From positions 322,702-386,701 of the forward strand of contig NZ_QJSW01000005.1 in the NCBI RefSeq assembly GCF_003217495.1: a stretch of 64,000 nucleotides of DNA. Reading direction: 5' to 3'. The notes beneath the pieces were generated by a model. The model was not told the origin of the DNA and made no database searches. It saw nothing but the letters and a program-made list of their open reading frames with translations. The position numbers and the translations under genes were made by a program. The DNA is from Paenibacillus barcinonensis. Its GTDB lineage: Bacteria > Bacillota > Bacilli > Paenibacillales > Paenibacillaceae. This document shows positions 27,510 to 36,015 of this stretch, piece after piece. Within the stretch, counting starts at the first letter, position 1; each line of letters begins with the position of its first letter.

Positions 27510-28517
27510 ATGCCCGAAGGCAGTTACCCGTTTCCGATCTATTCCGGCATCTTGGAGCCAGACCACTACAAGAAAATAGGCAACGCGATATGGCTATTCC
27601 TCTGGTGCATCAGTTCAACCACGAAGGAGATTGAGGAGGAGGAAACTGTCTGGGGCATTGTCCTCAAAGGGAAGCCTATGAAGCTGTCTGAGATTGCTGG
27701 ATTCTTCGGAGTCAACGACAAAACCGTGAGCAGATGGTTGGATACATTGGAACAGCATCATTACATTGATGTGACCAGGGCACCAAGAGGGTTGATCTTG
27801 AAGGTTCGAAATTCAAAGAAGAGATCAGTCAAAACTGTCCGATCTCACGAGGCAGAACCTCCAAAACGACCTAATTCCGAAGTCGGTGATCAGACAGAAA
27901 TGTCCGATCACAATCAAAGTGATAAGACAATATTGTCCGATCAGTCCGCAAGTGATCAGACAAATATGTCCGATCACACACCAATTTCCGATAGTGATCG
28001 GACAAAACTGTCCGATCTAAAAGATATTAAAGATCTTATTACTACTACTGCTATTACTACTGCAGATTCTTCGCAATCGTGGGATGACATTTTGAATCCA
28101 GTACCTCCCGGTGAGGAAAGCGGTGGAATGATTGAAATATTGGATGCCTATTGCAAGATGCACAACAAACTGGATTTCAACGTTTCTCAGAAAGAGCGTT
28201 TAGCCATGGGTAAGATGGTCGCCGGAGGTACGCCTAACCCTTTTACCATCCGAACTATGGCAAGCCTGCTGGAGGCAAAACGTCAACGTGAGGGAAACAC
28301 ATTCAAGCTTCCCAAGAGCTTTTTATATTACGTCGAAGGGATCGAGGAAGCTTGGCAGAATCATCAAACTGCCGAACAGCAACCTGTTAAACCTTACCTT
28401 GTTCCAAGTTCGGCAACGCCAGCGGCTACGCAACCACGCAGACTGAGCCGCCAACAACAAAAGAGAGCAAGTTTACAGCAAAGGTTGAGAGAGGAGGAGG
28501 CTCGTGGAAAGAGCTGA
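27510..28517 (+). CDS. Phage replication initiator with N-terminal helix-turn-helix
   Basis: 335 residues. The N-terminal domain has a winged helix (about residues 55-95; LSEIAGFFGVNDKTVSRWLD) of the phage-initiator type. A hydrophilic Ser/Asp-rich linker (about 110-180) is encoded by palindromic iterons. The C-terminal region (about 200-290) is helical, as in DnaD-like initiators. ATG 27510 is preferred (AGGGG 9 bp upstream). The helicase loader and DnaB follow. It probably binds its own coding sequence as origin. Confidence 0.8.
   Translation: MPEGSYPFPIYSGILEPDHYKKIGNAIWLFLWCISSTTKEIEEEETVWGIVLKGKPMKLSEIAGFFGVNDKTVSRWLDTLEQHHYIDVTRAPRGLILKVRNSKKRSVKTVRSHEAEPPKRPNSEVGDQTEMSDHNQSDKTILSDQSASDQTNMSDHTPISDSDRTKLSDLKDIKDLITTTAITTADSSQSWDDILNPVPPGEESGGMIEILDAYCKMHNKLDFNVSQKERLAMGKMVAGGTPNPFTIRTMASLLEAKRQREGNTFKLPKSFLYYVEGIEEAWQNHQTAEQQPVKPYLVPSSATPAATQPRRLSRQQQKRASLQQRLREEEARGKS
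27822..28018. other. Probable phage replication origin: five palindromic iterons
   Basis: A 24-bp unit, TGATCRGACA-4-TGTCCGATCA, recurs inside the initiator gene: one degenerate copy near 27822-27845, then 27887-27910, 27920-27943, 27953-27976 and 27995-28018. Start-to-start spacing of the four good copies is 33, 33 and 42 bp, near whole helical turns. Each unit is an inverted repeat. An AT-rich stretch with ACT triplets (28019-28063) follows and may be the unwinding element. Lambda-type phages carry their origin in the initiator gene in this way. Confidence 0.8.
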
Positions 28518-28839
28518 TGTCTTGAGGTTATTTGTTTTAATAACCGATGAATATCCCAATTTTGATGACAGTGACGAGAACGTGGATCGCCATCTCAAGG
28601 AGCTGAAGGATTTCCCTTTTGAAACGGCTGTACAAAACGTTGAACGCCACATCAAGATAAGCAGTTTTTACCCCAAGATTTCTGAGATACGTGGCTTTGC
28701 CGCCGACCAGTCTGCAAGAGAACGGGAGTTGGCGGAAACCCGGGCTTACCTGGACCAACGAGAAGTAAACCGGGCGAAAGCAACACTGCCACCGCCGGGA
28801 TGGAAGGATGATTTACTTGCAAAGCTTCGGAGGAATTGA
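28504..28839 (+). CDS. Helicase loader, G39P-like
   Basis: 111 residues. The pattern (short helical domain, YPNF near residue 17, FYPKISEI, long C-terminal helix) resembles the SPP1 G39P loader/inhibitor family. It lies between the initiator and the DnaB-like helicase, as in SPP1. GTG 28504 has GAGGAGG 5 bp upstream and overlaps the initiator end. The 3' end overlaps the helicase frame by 32 bp. Role assigned from length and position more than from motifs. Confidence 0.65.
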   Translation: MERADVLRLFVLITDEYPNFDDSDENVDRHLKELKDFPFETAVQNVERHIKISSFYPKISEIRGFAADQSARERELAETRAYLDQREVNRAKATLPPPGWKDDLLAKLRRN

Positions 28840-30238
28840 ACTACCTTACAGCATGGAGATCGAACAAGCGGCTTTGGGAGCGATGTTGCTCAGACCAGAT
28901 GAAGTCATGGAACAGGCCGAGCACTTAAAGCCAGATACGTTTTATGGCAAGGCCCACAGCCTGATATTTAATGCCATAGCTGAGCTGGCAGAGGAACAGC
29001 AGCCCATCGACCTTGTAACAGTGACTTCACGGTTGAAGGACAAGGGCGAACTTACGGACATTGGAGGCGTAAGTTACCTGAGCGACCTTGCTCGAAGCGT
29101 GCCATCGACAGCAAATGTCGCATACTATTTCAGCCAACTTGAGGATATGGCGATCCGTCGAGAGTTTATCCAGGCAAGTCTTCTGCAGGTCCAACAGGCG
29201 GCCAGTGGAACAGAAGTATCACAACTACTTGCGAGTGCCCAGCGATCACATAACAAGATTGCCGATCGTGCTGCTCCGAAAGAGGATTTTAAACCAATCA
29301 AGGGCATTATGATGCAGCTTGTTGATGACGTTGAAACTCGCGCATACAACGTCAAGCACGGCATCGTCAATGGTATTCATACCGGGTTTATTGATCTGGA
29401 CAGCATCACTGGTGGACTCCAGCGCAGCGACCTAATCATTGTGGCAGCTCGTCCTTCCGTGGGGAAGACGGCGTTTGCCTTGAACATCACTCAAAACGTT
29501 GCGAAAAATACCAAAGAAGCTGTAGCAGTATTCAGCTTGGAAATGTCTGCAGGACAGTTCGCGCAACGGATGGTCAGCTCCGAGGGCAACGTAGAAGCTA
29601 CGGCAATGAAGATGGGCGAAATGGAAGATCAAGACTGGATCAATATGACCAAAGCTATCGGGGCCTTGGCTGAAACGAATATCTACGTGGACGATTCGGC
29701 AGGAATCACTATTCAAGACATCTGCTCCAAGTGCCGCAGGCTCAAGAAGGAAAAGGGCCTGGCCATGATCATGATCGATTACCTGCAGCTTATTGAAGTC
29801 GCTGGAGGTAAAGGCAAATCGGGTGAGAACCGGCAGCAGGAGGTTTCCTACATCAGCCGGACATTGAAGCATTTAGCGCGTGAACTGGATGTTCCAGTGA
29901 TTGCATTGTCCCAGCTCAGCCGAGCCGTTGAACAGCGGCAAGACAAACGTCCAATGATGTCCGACCTGAGGGAATCCGGTTCTATCGAGCAAGATGCCGA
30001 CATCGTAGCCTTCCTGTACCGGGACGACTACTACAACCAGGAAACTGAGAAGAAAAACATCATCGAAATTATCATCGGGAAGCAGCGTAATGGTCCAGTC
30101 GGAACGGTGGAGCTGGTGTTCCTAAAACAGTACAACAAATTCGTCAACTACGAACGCACTCATAACGATGCCTTTGGACCAACACCACCGCAGCAGTCAC
30201 AACAGCCGAAGGACATGAATAAACGCCAATGGGCATAA
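28808..30238 (+). CDS. dnaB: DnaB-like replicative helicase
   Basis: 476 residues. The N-terminal DnaB domain reads IEQAALGAML near residue 18. The RecA-like domain has Walker A AARPSVGKTAF (213-223), a Walker B around MIMIDYLQL and the SQLSRAVEQR motif. It is the phage's own helicase for fork progress. The start is uncertain: ATG 28808 has GGAAGG directly upstream, while ATG 28853 would remove residues that align with the family. Confidence 0.9.
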   Translation: MIYLQSFGGIELPYSMEIEQAALGAMLLRPDEVMEQAEHLKPDTFYGKAHSLIFNAIAELAEEQQPIDLVTVTSRLKDKGELTDIGGVSYLSDLARSVPSTANVAYYFSQLEDMAIRREFIQASLLQVQQAASGTEVSQLLASAQRSHNKIADRAAPKEDFKPIKGIMMQLVDDVETRAYNVKHGIVNGIHTGFIDLDSITGGLQRSDLIIVAARPSVGKTAFALNITQNVAKNTKEAVAVFSLEMSAGQFAQRMVSSEGNVEATAMKMGEMEDQDWINMTKAIGALAETNIYVDDSAGITIQDICSKCRRLKKEKGLAMIMIDYLQLIEVAGGKGKSGENRQQEVSYISRTLKHLARELDVPVIALSQLSRAVEQRQDKRPMMSDLRESGSIEQDADIVAFLYRDDYYNQETEKKNIIEIIIGKQRNGPVGTVELVFLKQYNKFVNYERTHNDAFGPTPPQQSQQPKDMNKRQWA

Positions 30239-30250
30239 GGAGGAACGGAC

Positions 30251-30409
30251 GTGAAACAGGGGAAACGGCCGACAAAACGTCAGAAAATTGAGATTAAAGC
30301 CAATGGCTTGAATGCGGAGAACTGGCTTGTTGAAAGGGATACACCAAGCATGATGGTGATTGTTCATCGCTTCTCAGGTAAACCGAGAACTATTCGGCGG
30401 GGAGCATGA
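30251..30409 (+). CDS. DUF6906-like small phage protein
   Basis: 52 residues from GTG 30251 (AAGGAGG 11 bp upstream). The pattern of a basic start (KRPTKRQK), GLNAENWLV and a C-terminal RTIRRGA matches a small family common in Bacillales phages. Function unknown. The stop overlaps the next start. Confidence 0.65.
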   Translation: MKQGKRPTKRQKIEIKANGLNAENWLVERDTPSMMVIVHRFSGKPRTIRRGA

Positions 30410-30603
30410 TGGACAGCACTTTAAACAGATGGTCCGTGTACGAGTACATGAAGCATCGGTTTCTGCGGACGGGACAAGTTCCCGATCAAGACGAGCTGCA
30501 GGCAGAATTTGCGGGAATTGATCAAACTGAGCTTCTTGAAGGGATCGCTGAGTTTGATGCAATTGTCGGTACCGGAGGTGTGCAGCATGCGGAAGTCGAT
30601 TGA
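30406..30603 (+). CDS. Small early phage protein
   Basis: 65 residues, acidic and helical, no family recognised. ATGA overlap with the previous gene; GGCGGGGA upstream. Confidence 0.5.
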   Translation: MMDSTLNRWSVYEYMKHRFLRTGQVPDQDELQAEFAGIDQTELLEGIAEFDAIVGTGGVQHAEVD

Positions 30604-30745
30604 TCCGCACCACCAAACACATTTGAGTTATGTCGTACGTGGTGACGATGGTCGGAAACTGGCCGAGATTTTCGTCATTCGGCGGGACATGCTGCCGGCG
30701 CGCCAACGGCGCAAGCGACGAGTAAAGGAGTTACGGCAAACATGA
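30587..30745 (+). CDS. Small basic phage protein
   Basis: 52 residues ending in a run of Arg and Lys, no family recognised. GGAGGTG lies 6 bp before ATG 30587. It overlaps both neighbours by a few bases, in a tight operon. Confidence 0.5.
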   Translation: MRKSIDPHHQTHLSYVVRGDDGRKLAEIFVIRRDMLPARQRRKRRVKELRQT

Positions 30746-31161
30746 TTATCTATTTTACTGTTTACGGGGAGCCAGTGGCGCAGGGGCGGCCCCGGGCGTC
30801 AACGCAGGGTGGTTTCGTCCGAATGTACGATCCAGAGAAGTCGAAGGACTACAAGGATTATGTCCGATTGGCAGCCGCTGAACATGCACCGGATGCATTG
30901 CTGTTAGGCCCACTTGGAATGATGCTGACAGTGTACAGGCCGATACCCAAATCATTCAGCAAGAAGAAGGCGGCACTGGCTGAGGCGGGGGAGATTAGGC
31001 CAGTCAGCAAACCAGACGTGGACAATTACCTGAAGGGTGTTAAGGATGCGTTAAAAGGTGTGATGTGGAAGGACGATAGCCAAGTGGTCGAGGTATTTGC
31101 TCAAAAAAGATACAGTTTCCGACCACGAATCGAAGTGAAAATCAAGGACTTATCCAAATAA
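30742..31161 (+). CDS. rusA: RusA-family Holliday junction resolvase
   Basis: 139-residue endonuclease that cuts Holliday junctions. It has the RusA signature KPDVDNYLKGVKDAL with the catalytic aspartates (about residues 94-108), then the WKDDSQV segment with a further aspartate. Length fits the family. It overlaps the preceding stop by 4 bp. It completes the recombination set with RecT and the SbcC-like ATPase. Confidence 0.9.
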   Translation: MIIYFTVYGEPVAQGRPRASTQGGFVRMYDPEKSKDYKDYVRLAAAEHAPDALLLGPLGMMLTVYRPIPKSFSKKKAALAEAGEIRPVSKPDVDNYLKGVKDALKGVMWKDDSQVVEVFAQKRYSFRPRIEVKIKDLSK

Positions 31162-31182
31162 ATTCTTAGGAGATGAACGATC

Positions 31183-32034
31183 ATGGCAAACGATATGGTG
31201 AAATTTTCAGCAGAGGTAGCAAAAGGAATCAGTGTTGGTACAAAGGATGTCACAATCAAGTTGCTTATCCCGCTTGCTGCAGTTGAGGCGAAGTTGTCTT
31301 CTTTGGCTAAGCTTCAGGAAAAAGAAGTCATGGTTTACCTCGGCGATCCGCAAGCGTCGTTTAACTTCGAAGACCAAAACCAACAGCGTGACCCCATGTA
31401 CAATACTTGGGACAGCGGGCGCCGCGTAACAACTGATTCGTCTGGAGTGGTTACCAAGATTGAAGGCCAAGGTGACGAGCAGAAAGACGAGAACCAAGCG
31501 GAACTCTTTGATAGTGAAGGCAATCCGCAAGAACCAGAAGGAGACGGAGCTGAGCAGGACGGAGATGCTTCCCAAGTGCCACCAGAAGGCGAAGGGGAGC
31601 GTATCAGCGAAGAAGGCGCAGGAGAGCCGCCAACGGACGATCTACCAGACTGGATGAAGGAAGGCGGGGACGAGTCTGGTTCTAAAGAAATGGACTTTAC
31701 TTCTGAGGGTGATGAAGGCGACCAGCAGTTGCCTGAAGATTCACAGCAGGTTGTCCAAACAGAACCGCCTGCGGGTGACAAAGAAGTTGTTAAGACTGAA
31801 ATCGATAAGGAGCAGCTTGAAAAGTTCATCCTTTCTCAGCGCCCGATCTTTGAAGACATCAAACTTGCTGACGCTCCTGCTGATTTCCCTGCACTGCTAC
31901 AACAACGGAACGAGGGTAAGACGTGGATGGAGATTTCTAAAGAGATCAACGTTCCAAGTGGCCAGATCAGTTCCAAATATGGCGCATACAAAAAGCGTGT
32001 CACTAAAATGATGCAGGATGGTGTAGCAGTCTAA
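31183..32034 (+). CDS. Acidic early phage protein with C-terminal HTH-like domain
   Basis: 283 residues. A small N-terminal domain (about 1-75) is followed by a very acidic, Gln/Pro/Gly-rich disordered middle (about 90-205). The C-terminal domain (about 215-283; TWMEISKEINVPSGQISSKY) looks like a helix-turn-helix. No family recognised. GGAGATG precedes the ATG. The acidic middle could act as a DNA mimic or protein tether (inference). Confidence 0.6.
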   Translation: MANDMVKFSAEVAKGISVGTKDVTIKLLIPLAAVEAKLSSLAKLQEKEVMVYLGDPQASFNFEDQNQQRDPMYNTWDSGRRVTTDSSGVVTKIEGQGDEQKDENQAELFDSEGNPQEPEGDGAEQDGDASQVPPEGEGERISEEGAGEPPTDDLPDWMKEGGDESGSKEMDFTSEGDEGDQQLPEDSQQVVQTEPPAGDKEVVKTEIDKEQLEKFILSQRPIFEDIKLADAPADFPALLQQRNEGKTWMEISKEINVPSGQISSKYGAYKKRVTKMMQDGVAV

Positions 32035-32053
32035 ACCTTTCACATAGCAGAAT

Positions 32054-32076
32054 CCCCGGCCAAAAGTTGGTCGGGG
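32054..32076 (+). terminator. GC-rich hairpin, no T-run
   Basis: CCCCGGCCA pairs with TGGTCGGGG (one G-U) around 5 nt, 19 bp after the acidic protein's stop. It lacks a T-run, so it may pause or stabilise RNA. It separates the early operon from the reverse-strand HNH cassette. Confidence 0.5.
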
Positions 32077-32118
32077 TGAAGAGTTAGATCTATGAAACAG
32101 AACATACGTACAAAACTT

Positions 32119-32421
32119 TTAATCTTCAGTGATTTTCAAGTCAATAGTATGTCTACAGTTGGGACACTTTTTAGTAGCAGTAAAAGTCTTCTTTTGATTG
32201 ATTTCGAGAAGCGAGAGTAGCTGGATTAACAAATTAGGTAGTGAAGCAAACGCAAGTAACAATGTAACAGTGCTCATAGCTACGGTATCAATTAATGCTG
32301 TTTTGTCTTGGAGCATTCCAGCAATAAAGAAGCCTAGTACTATTACAAATATTACAACAAAACCTATATACGTTAGTCCCCAAATAATCTTTGTCCATTT
32401 CCATACTGTCTTTATTTTCAT
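32119..32421 (-). CDS. Small two-helix membrane protein, partner of the HNH protein
   Basis: 100 residues from ATG 32421 (GAAGGAG 9 bp upstream): two transmembrane helices (about 12-36 and 45-70), then a short tail with a single CPNC pair. The longer frame upstream lies inside the HNH gene. It starts 1 bp after the HNH protein stop, so both are read from one leftward transcript. No family recognised. Confidence 0.6.
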   Translation of the reverse strand: MKIKTVWKWTKIIWGLTYIGFVVIFVIVLGFFIAGMLQDKTALIDTVAMSTVTLLLAFASLPNLLIQLLSLLEINQKKTFTATKKCPNCRHTIDLKITED

Positions 32422-32422
32422 A

Positions 32423-33322
32423 TTATTCAAGCTCCTTCTGTGCAGCTTGCCACTGCTTCCAGTGCCATTTGAGAGCTTTGTCATGAGGTAACTTCTGAAG
32501 ATGGCTCAAATCTTGACGAGTGATTTGTATGCTCTGCATGGTGGTTTTAGTCGAGACATGAATCTTTAACGTATCAGGGTCAAAAGAAAACAGTCCTGAA
32601 TCGTATGCCAAATGATGATTTCCACACAAGACAAGTCCGTTACGTGGATCGTCAGAACCATTTGATTTTTTTGGGATAATGTGAGCAGCCTGGAGCAGTG
32701 GTAGTGCTTGCATTGCACATACCGCGCAGCAGGGACCATAACGTTTAACTACATTAAATTTGAATCTTGGCTGACCGGCTCTGTTACTCACTGTAACGGT
32801 CCTGGAAGGTGCACGAGGAACAGTTGGTTTAAAAGGGATATCATCAAGATGATCTAATTCATTTGGTTGAGTTGAAAAATCTAATGGGTTCAATTCTATT
32901 AGAAAATTCTGAGCTAGGTCATCCCAAGAAACGACCTTTCCCAGCTGCACTTTCCTCATCTTTCCTACTTCAGAAATCACGAAAATCGGTAGGTTAAAGA
33001 TAGAGGCATTTTTAGCAGATTGGATTTCATTCTTATCAAACGAGCTATGTCTCTTTGTAACTGGATAATGATATATTATTTCGTTTTCAGAGACTTCATC
33101 AGGATAATGCCTACCTGTATGTAATATTGAAACTGCTATTCCTGCGTTATCTTCGGTGTAACTCTGCGTGGTCGTGGCATCTCGATATATGCCTGCTTGC
33201 CCTGAGAAGAAGCGTAGCCCACGAAGTATTCCTGGTTCTACATTGTTAGGGTCGTTCTCGCTTACTAAACGATTCCACATGGAATCTCTTCTAGCTAATT
33301 CAATACTTATTGATTCTGTCAT
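32423..33322 (-). CDS. HNH endonuclease with N-terminal recognition-like domain
   Basis: 299 residues. The C-terminal HNH_2-type nuclease (about 200-265) has CAVC, AAHIIPK, the LCGNHH zinc/metal segment and a following LAYDSGLFSFD. The N-terminal half (about 20-160; GIYRDATTT, GIAVSILHTG) resembles the modified-base-reading domains of some HNH restriction enzymes, but I am not sure of this. Reverse orientation within a forward operon and AT-rich composition mark it as cargo. It could cut foreign modified DNA (inference). Confidence 0.7.
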   Translation of the reverse strand: MTESISIELARRDSMWNRLVSENDPNNVEPGILRGLRFFSGQAGIYRDATTTQSYTEDNAGIAVSILHTGRHYPDEVSENEIIYHYPVTKRHSSFDKNEIQSAKNASIFNLPIFVISEVGKMRKVQLGKVVSWDDLAQNFLIELNPLDFSTQPNELDHLDDIPFKPTVPRAPSRTVTVSNRAGQPRFKFNVVKRYGPCCAVCAMQALPLLQAAHIIPKKSNGSDDPRNGLVLCGNHHLAYDSGLFSFDPDTLKIHVSTKTTMQSIQITRQDLSHLQKLPHDKALKWHWKQWQAAQKELE

Positions 33323-33407
33323 GTAACTACCACCTACTCTATGTTTAATTCATATATTTTTACATGATTTTGCCTTATAGGCAATTAATCTTTGGAAGGA
33401 GATAGAT

Positions 33408-33872
33408 ATGAAGGCAGTCACCATCATTCAACCATGGGCGACACTTGTTGCATTGCGCGTCAAAACACTGGAGACCCGGAGCTGGGCGACGAAGCATCGC
33501 GGAGCGATTGCGATCCATGCAGGTCAAAAAGTGGACAAGGAAGCTTGCCTGATCCCTCAAATACGCGAGGCGTTACTGAAACATGGTATTAACGATTGGA
33601 GCGAGCTGCCAACAGGGGCAGTGATTGCAAAGGGGAATCTGAACGACGTATGGACCATAGAACGCCCTTACGGAGATGAAGGAATAGTGGAAAGATTAAG
33701 CATCGACACAGGTTGGACAAATGTATGGGGCGGCTACATGCCCAATGAGTACCATTTTGGAGACTACAGTGACGGACGTTTTGCTTGGCAGCTTGACGAT
33801 GTTGTTCAGCTGCAGGAGCCGGTACCAGCGAAAGGCCAGCTCAGCTTATGGAATTGGGAGGAAGTAAGATGA
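33408..33872 (+). CDS. ASCH-domain protein
   Basis: 154 residues. The ASCH fold signature QPWATLVALRVKTLETRSW lies at about residues 8-26, with HRGAIAIHAG after it. ASCH proteins resemble the PUA fold and bind or cut RNA; several are found in phages. GGAAGGAG precedes the ATG. It overlaps the LexA-like gene by 4 bp. Confidence 0.8.
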   Translation: MKAVTIIQPWATLVALRVKTLETRSWATKHRGAIAIHAGQKVDKEACLIPQIREALLKHGINDWSELPTGAVIAKGNLNDVWTIERPYGDEGIVERLSIDTGWTNVWGGYMPNEYHFGDYSDGRFAWQLDDVVQLQEPVPAKGQLSLWNWEEVR

Positions 33873-34246
33873 CAAAGAAATCCATAGCAGACAAGCCGCT
33901 CAGCCGCCGGCAGCAAGAAGTATACGATTTTATATCGGGTTTTATTGGATCAAAAGGTTATGGTCCAAGTATTCGGGAGATTGCAGATGCGTTTATGTTC
34001 GAATCTCCTTCGTCGGCTTTCAGACATGTCAATATGCTGATTCAAAAAGGATATCTCAATCATAAAGCAGGTGGCGTGCGCACTCTTTCATTGACAGATA
34101 AATCGGGCAAGAAGATTGCAATGGTGAGCCAGGCAGGTGTCATGGATTGGATCGCGCAACAGAGTAACCAACACGCCAAGGATGCGGCGGCGTATGCATT
34201 GCTCGCTGATCTACAGGAGGGCATACAAACGGGGAGGATCTCCTGA
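33869..34246 (+). CDS. LexA-like DNA-binding protein without peptidase domain
   Basis: 125 residues. The first 70 match the LexA winged-helix domain (LSRRQQEVYDFI, YGPSIREIADAF, VNMLIQKGYL). The C-terminal part is short and lacks the serine/lysine peptidase domain, so it cannot self-cleave. It may compete with host LexA for SOS sites or sense host SOS indirectly (inference). GGAGGAAG lies before ATG 33869. Confidence 0.75.
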   Translation: MTKKSIADKPLSRRQQEVYDFISGFIGSKGYGPSIREIADAFMFESPSSAFRHVNMLIQKGYLNHKAGGVRTLSLTDKSGKKIAMVSQAGVMDWIAQQSNQHAKDAAAYALLADLQEGIQTGRIS

Positions 34247-34425
34247 TGGTTGATTATCGCAAAGTTGATAAAACGGTATGGACACCGGAGCAGATAGCTG
34301 ATCATTTGAAAGCAATCGGGGCTGAGCATCCACCCAAACGGCCTGACAAGCTACAAAAGGCAGTTACTGCCCCACAGCAGCGTAACAGCAACAGCAAGTA
34401 TCACAAGCGAGGAGGTGAGTGGTAG
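34246..34425 (+). CDS. Small phage protein
   Basis: 59 residues, basic and Gln/Lys-rich at the C-terminus. ATG overlaps the previous stop by one base; GGGGAGG is upstream. No family recognised. Confidence 0.5.
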   Translation: MVDYRKVDKTVWTPEQIADHLKAIGAEHPPKRPDKLQKAVTAPQQRNSNSKYHKRGGEW

Positions 34426-34551
34426 TTGGAACGGGATTTTAGGGCATTGCTTTTGCAATATGATTATCCTAGTGATTTGGTAAATGGCTGGAGCATGGAA
34501 GAATGTGAAGCTGAATGGAACGAGTTCTGCAGCGAAGTGATTCCAGTATAA
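34426..34551 (+). CDS. Small acidic phage protein
   Basis: 41 residues from TTG 34426, with GAGGAGGTGAG at the right distance in the previous gene's end. Acidic and aromatic. No family recognised. Confidence 0.5.
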   Translation: MERDFRALLLQYDYPSDLVNGWSMEECEAEWNEFCSEVIPV

Positions 34552-34557
34552 CAAATA

Positions 34558-34588
34558 TCCCCCGCAAGCTTGGCGGCCAGGCGGGGGA
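34558..34588 (+). terminator. Perfect 8-bp GC hairpin before the late regulator
   Basis: TCCCCCGC and GCGGGGGA, 15 nt apart, with no T-run. It may weaken read-through between early genes and the ArpU-type gene. Confidence 0.5.
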
Positions 34589-34637
34589 CACATCGAATAA
34601 ACCTTACCCAAAATTATAACACGGTGAGGGGATCAAA

Positions 34638-35117
34638 ATGGGGAAACGCCGAAAAAACAACTTACAACTGACTTTTAACATACTGCCTATCGATGAAAAA
34701 GCTACCCGCCGGGCAGTGGAGGAATATTTAGAGACAGTTCGGCAGTACCGGCAGATCGGTTTCGTGAGACGAGAGGCAGCAGTCACACAAGCGTATGTAT
34801 ATAGAGAACACCAGACGACCAATGCAATCAGCAAACAGACAGAGACTATTGCTGTTTACAATGTAGATAAAGAAGCGGAACTGAAGGAGAAAGACCGTTT
34901 GCTCAGTCTGGCCATGGAAAGGCTATCATCTGTTCAACGGGAGGTAATTCAACGGAGCTATTTGGATAATGAAGGTGAGTTTGATTACATTAGCTGTGGA
35001 GAAATGGGGGTGAGTGATAGCACATTCCGACGTATTAAGAAGGAAGCAGTGTCCTTGCTTGCCATGCAATTGCGGCTGGCTAAATGGGATGAACCTAAGT
35101 CAAATATGGTATTATAG
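34638..35117 (+). CDS. ArpU-type late transcriptional regulator
   Basis: 159 residues, similar in length and layout to ArpU/LmaC-type phage regulators: helical N-terminus, then a sigma-70 region-4-like helix-turn-helix (about 110-150; LSSVQREVIQRSYLDN, GVSDSTFRRIKKEAV). Such proteins switch on late packaging and lysis genes. GGTGAGGGG precedes the ATG. It is followed at once by a terminator, which isolates it from the accessory zone. Confidence 0.8.
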   Translation: MGKRRKNNLQLTFNILPIDEKATRRAVEEYLETVRQYRQIGFVRREAAVTQAYVYREHQTTNAISKQTETIAVYNVDKEAELKEKDRLLSLAMERLSSVQREVIQRSYLDNEGEFDYISCGEMGVSDSTFRRIKKEAVSLLAMQLRLAKWDEPKSNMVL

Positions 35118-35150
35118 GACCAGCTTGTAGCTGGTCTTTATTTTTTGTTT
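35118..35150 (+). terminator. Terminator after the ArpU-type regulator
   Basis: GACCAGC-TTGTA-GCTGGTC followed by TTTATTTTTTG. Confidence 0.85.
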
Positions 35151-35172
35151 AACAATCTTGGAGGTGGATATA

Positions 35173-35925
35173 TTGGAGCAATTAAATACATTTACAAATG
35201 CAATGCAAGATTTCTTAAATGAAATTGGAGCATTTAAAAACACAGATGCGATAAAAAGCGTCTGGTTCAGAGGACAAGGTGTGGATTTCCCCCTTCATTC
35301 AGGACTATTCCGTTCTGAGAAGTTACGCAAGGATATACATGATCTTAGGAAAAGAGAAGAGACAGCATATCGAACATTTATTAGCCAAGGCCATACATAT
35401 TTAAAAGGTGAACGCGATTGGGAACTATTATTTATCATGCAACATCATGGACTTAGAACGAGATTGTTGGACTGGACGCCATCACTTATGACAGCATTAT
35501 ATTTTGCGACTATAAATCCTATAACTCCAGTATTATGGATGTTGCGACCATCGAAACTTAATTATATGAATTTAGCTTTAGATTCCATATTCAGTTTGCC
35601 ATTACTCTCTAAATATGAAGATATTATGTTTAAACCAGAAAAATTTATAACAGCAGCGATTCAACCAATTAGAAATAGTGCAAGGCAAATAATTCAACAA
35701 GGCATGTTTACTATTCAGGGCGACACAAATGTTCCATTAGAGATGGAATGGGGCGGGCAAATAGTAGAAGATGGATATTTAAAGAAAATTCCTATTCCTA
35801 AAGATTTGGTTGAGGAGATACATTTTCTTTTGGAATTAAATAATATTAGCCACTCTACCATATACCCTGATTTGGATGGATTAAGTGTAGATATAAATAG
35901 ACGTTATTTGAGCGTTGAAGAGTGA
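35173..35925 (+). CDS. FRG-domain protein, accessory
   Basis: 250 residues with an FRG domain: WFRGQG near residue 32, then the HHGLRTRLLDWT segment (about 97-108) that closes the conserved core. FRG proteins are common in phages and islands and of unknown function. TTG 35173 has GGAGGTGG upstream. The gene is much more AT-rich than its neighbours and stands alone between a terminator and an RNA element, so it is probably a later insertion (moron). Confidence 0.75.
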   Translation: MEQLNTFTNAMQDFLNEIGAFKNTDAIKSVWFRGQGVDFPLHSGLFRSEKLRKDIHDLRKREETAYRTFISQGHTYLKGERDWELLFIMQHHGLRTRLLDWTPSLMTALYFATINPITPVLWMLRPSKLNYMNLALDSIFSLPLLSKYEDIMFKPEKFITAAIQPIRNSARQIIQQGMFTIQGDTNVPLEMEWGGQIVEDGYLKKIPIPKDLVEEIHFLLELNNISHSTIYPDLDGLSVDINRRYLSVEE

Positions 35926-36015
35926 TCGTTCTTCGCACGAAAAATGCCCAGTTTTTGGCTGGTTAAAGACAGTTCGTTGGACTTTAGACTTGATATATTT
36001 GTATTGTGGAAATCG

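Noticed and set aside
27822..28018. Regular repeats considered as a CRISPR array
   Set aside because: Units are palindromic, lie in a reading frame, have spacers of only 9-18 bp, and no cas genes are near. An origin fits better.
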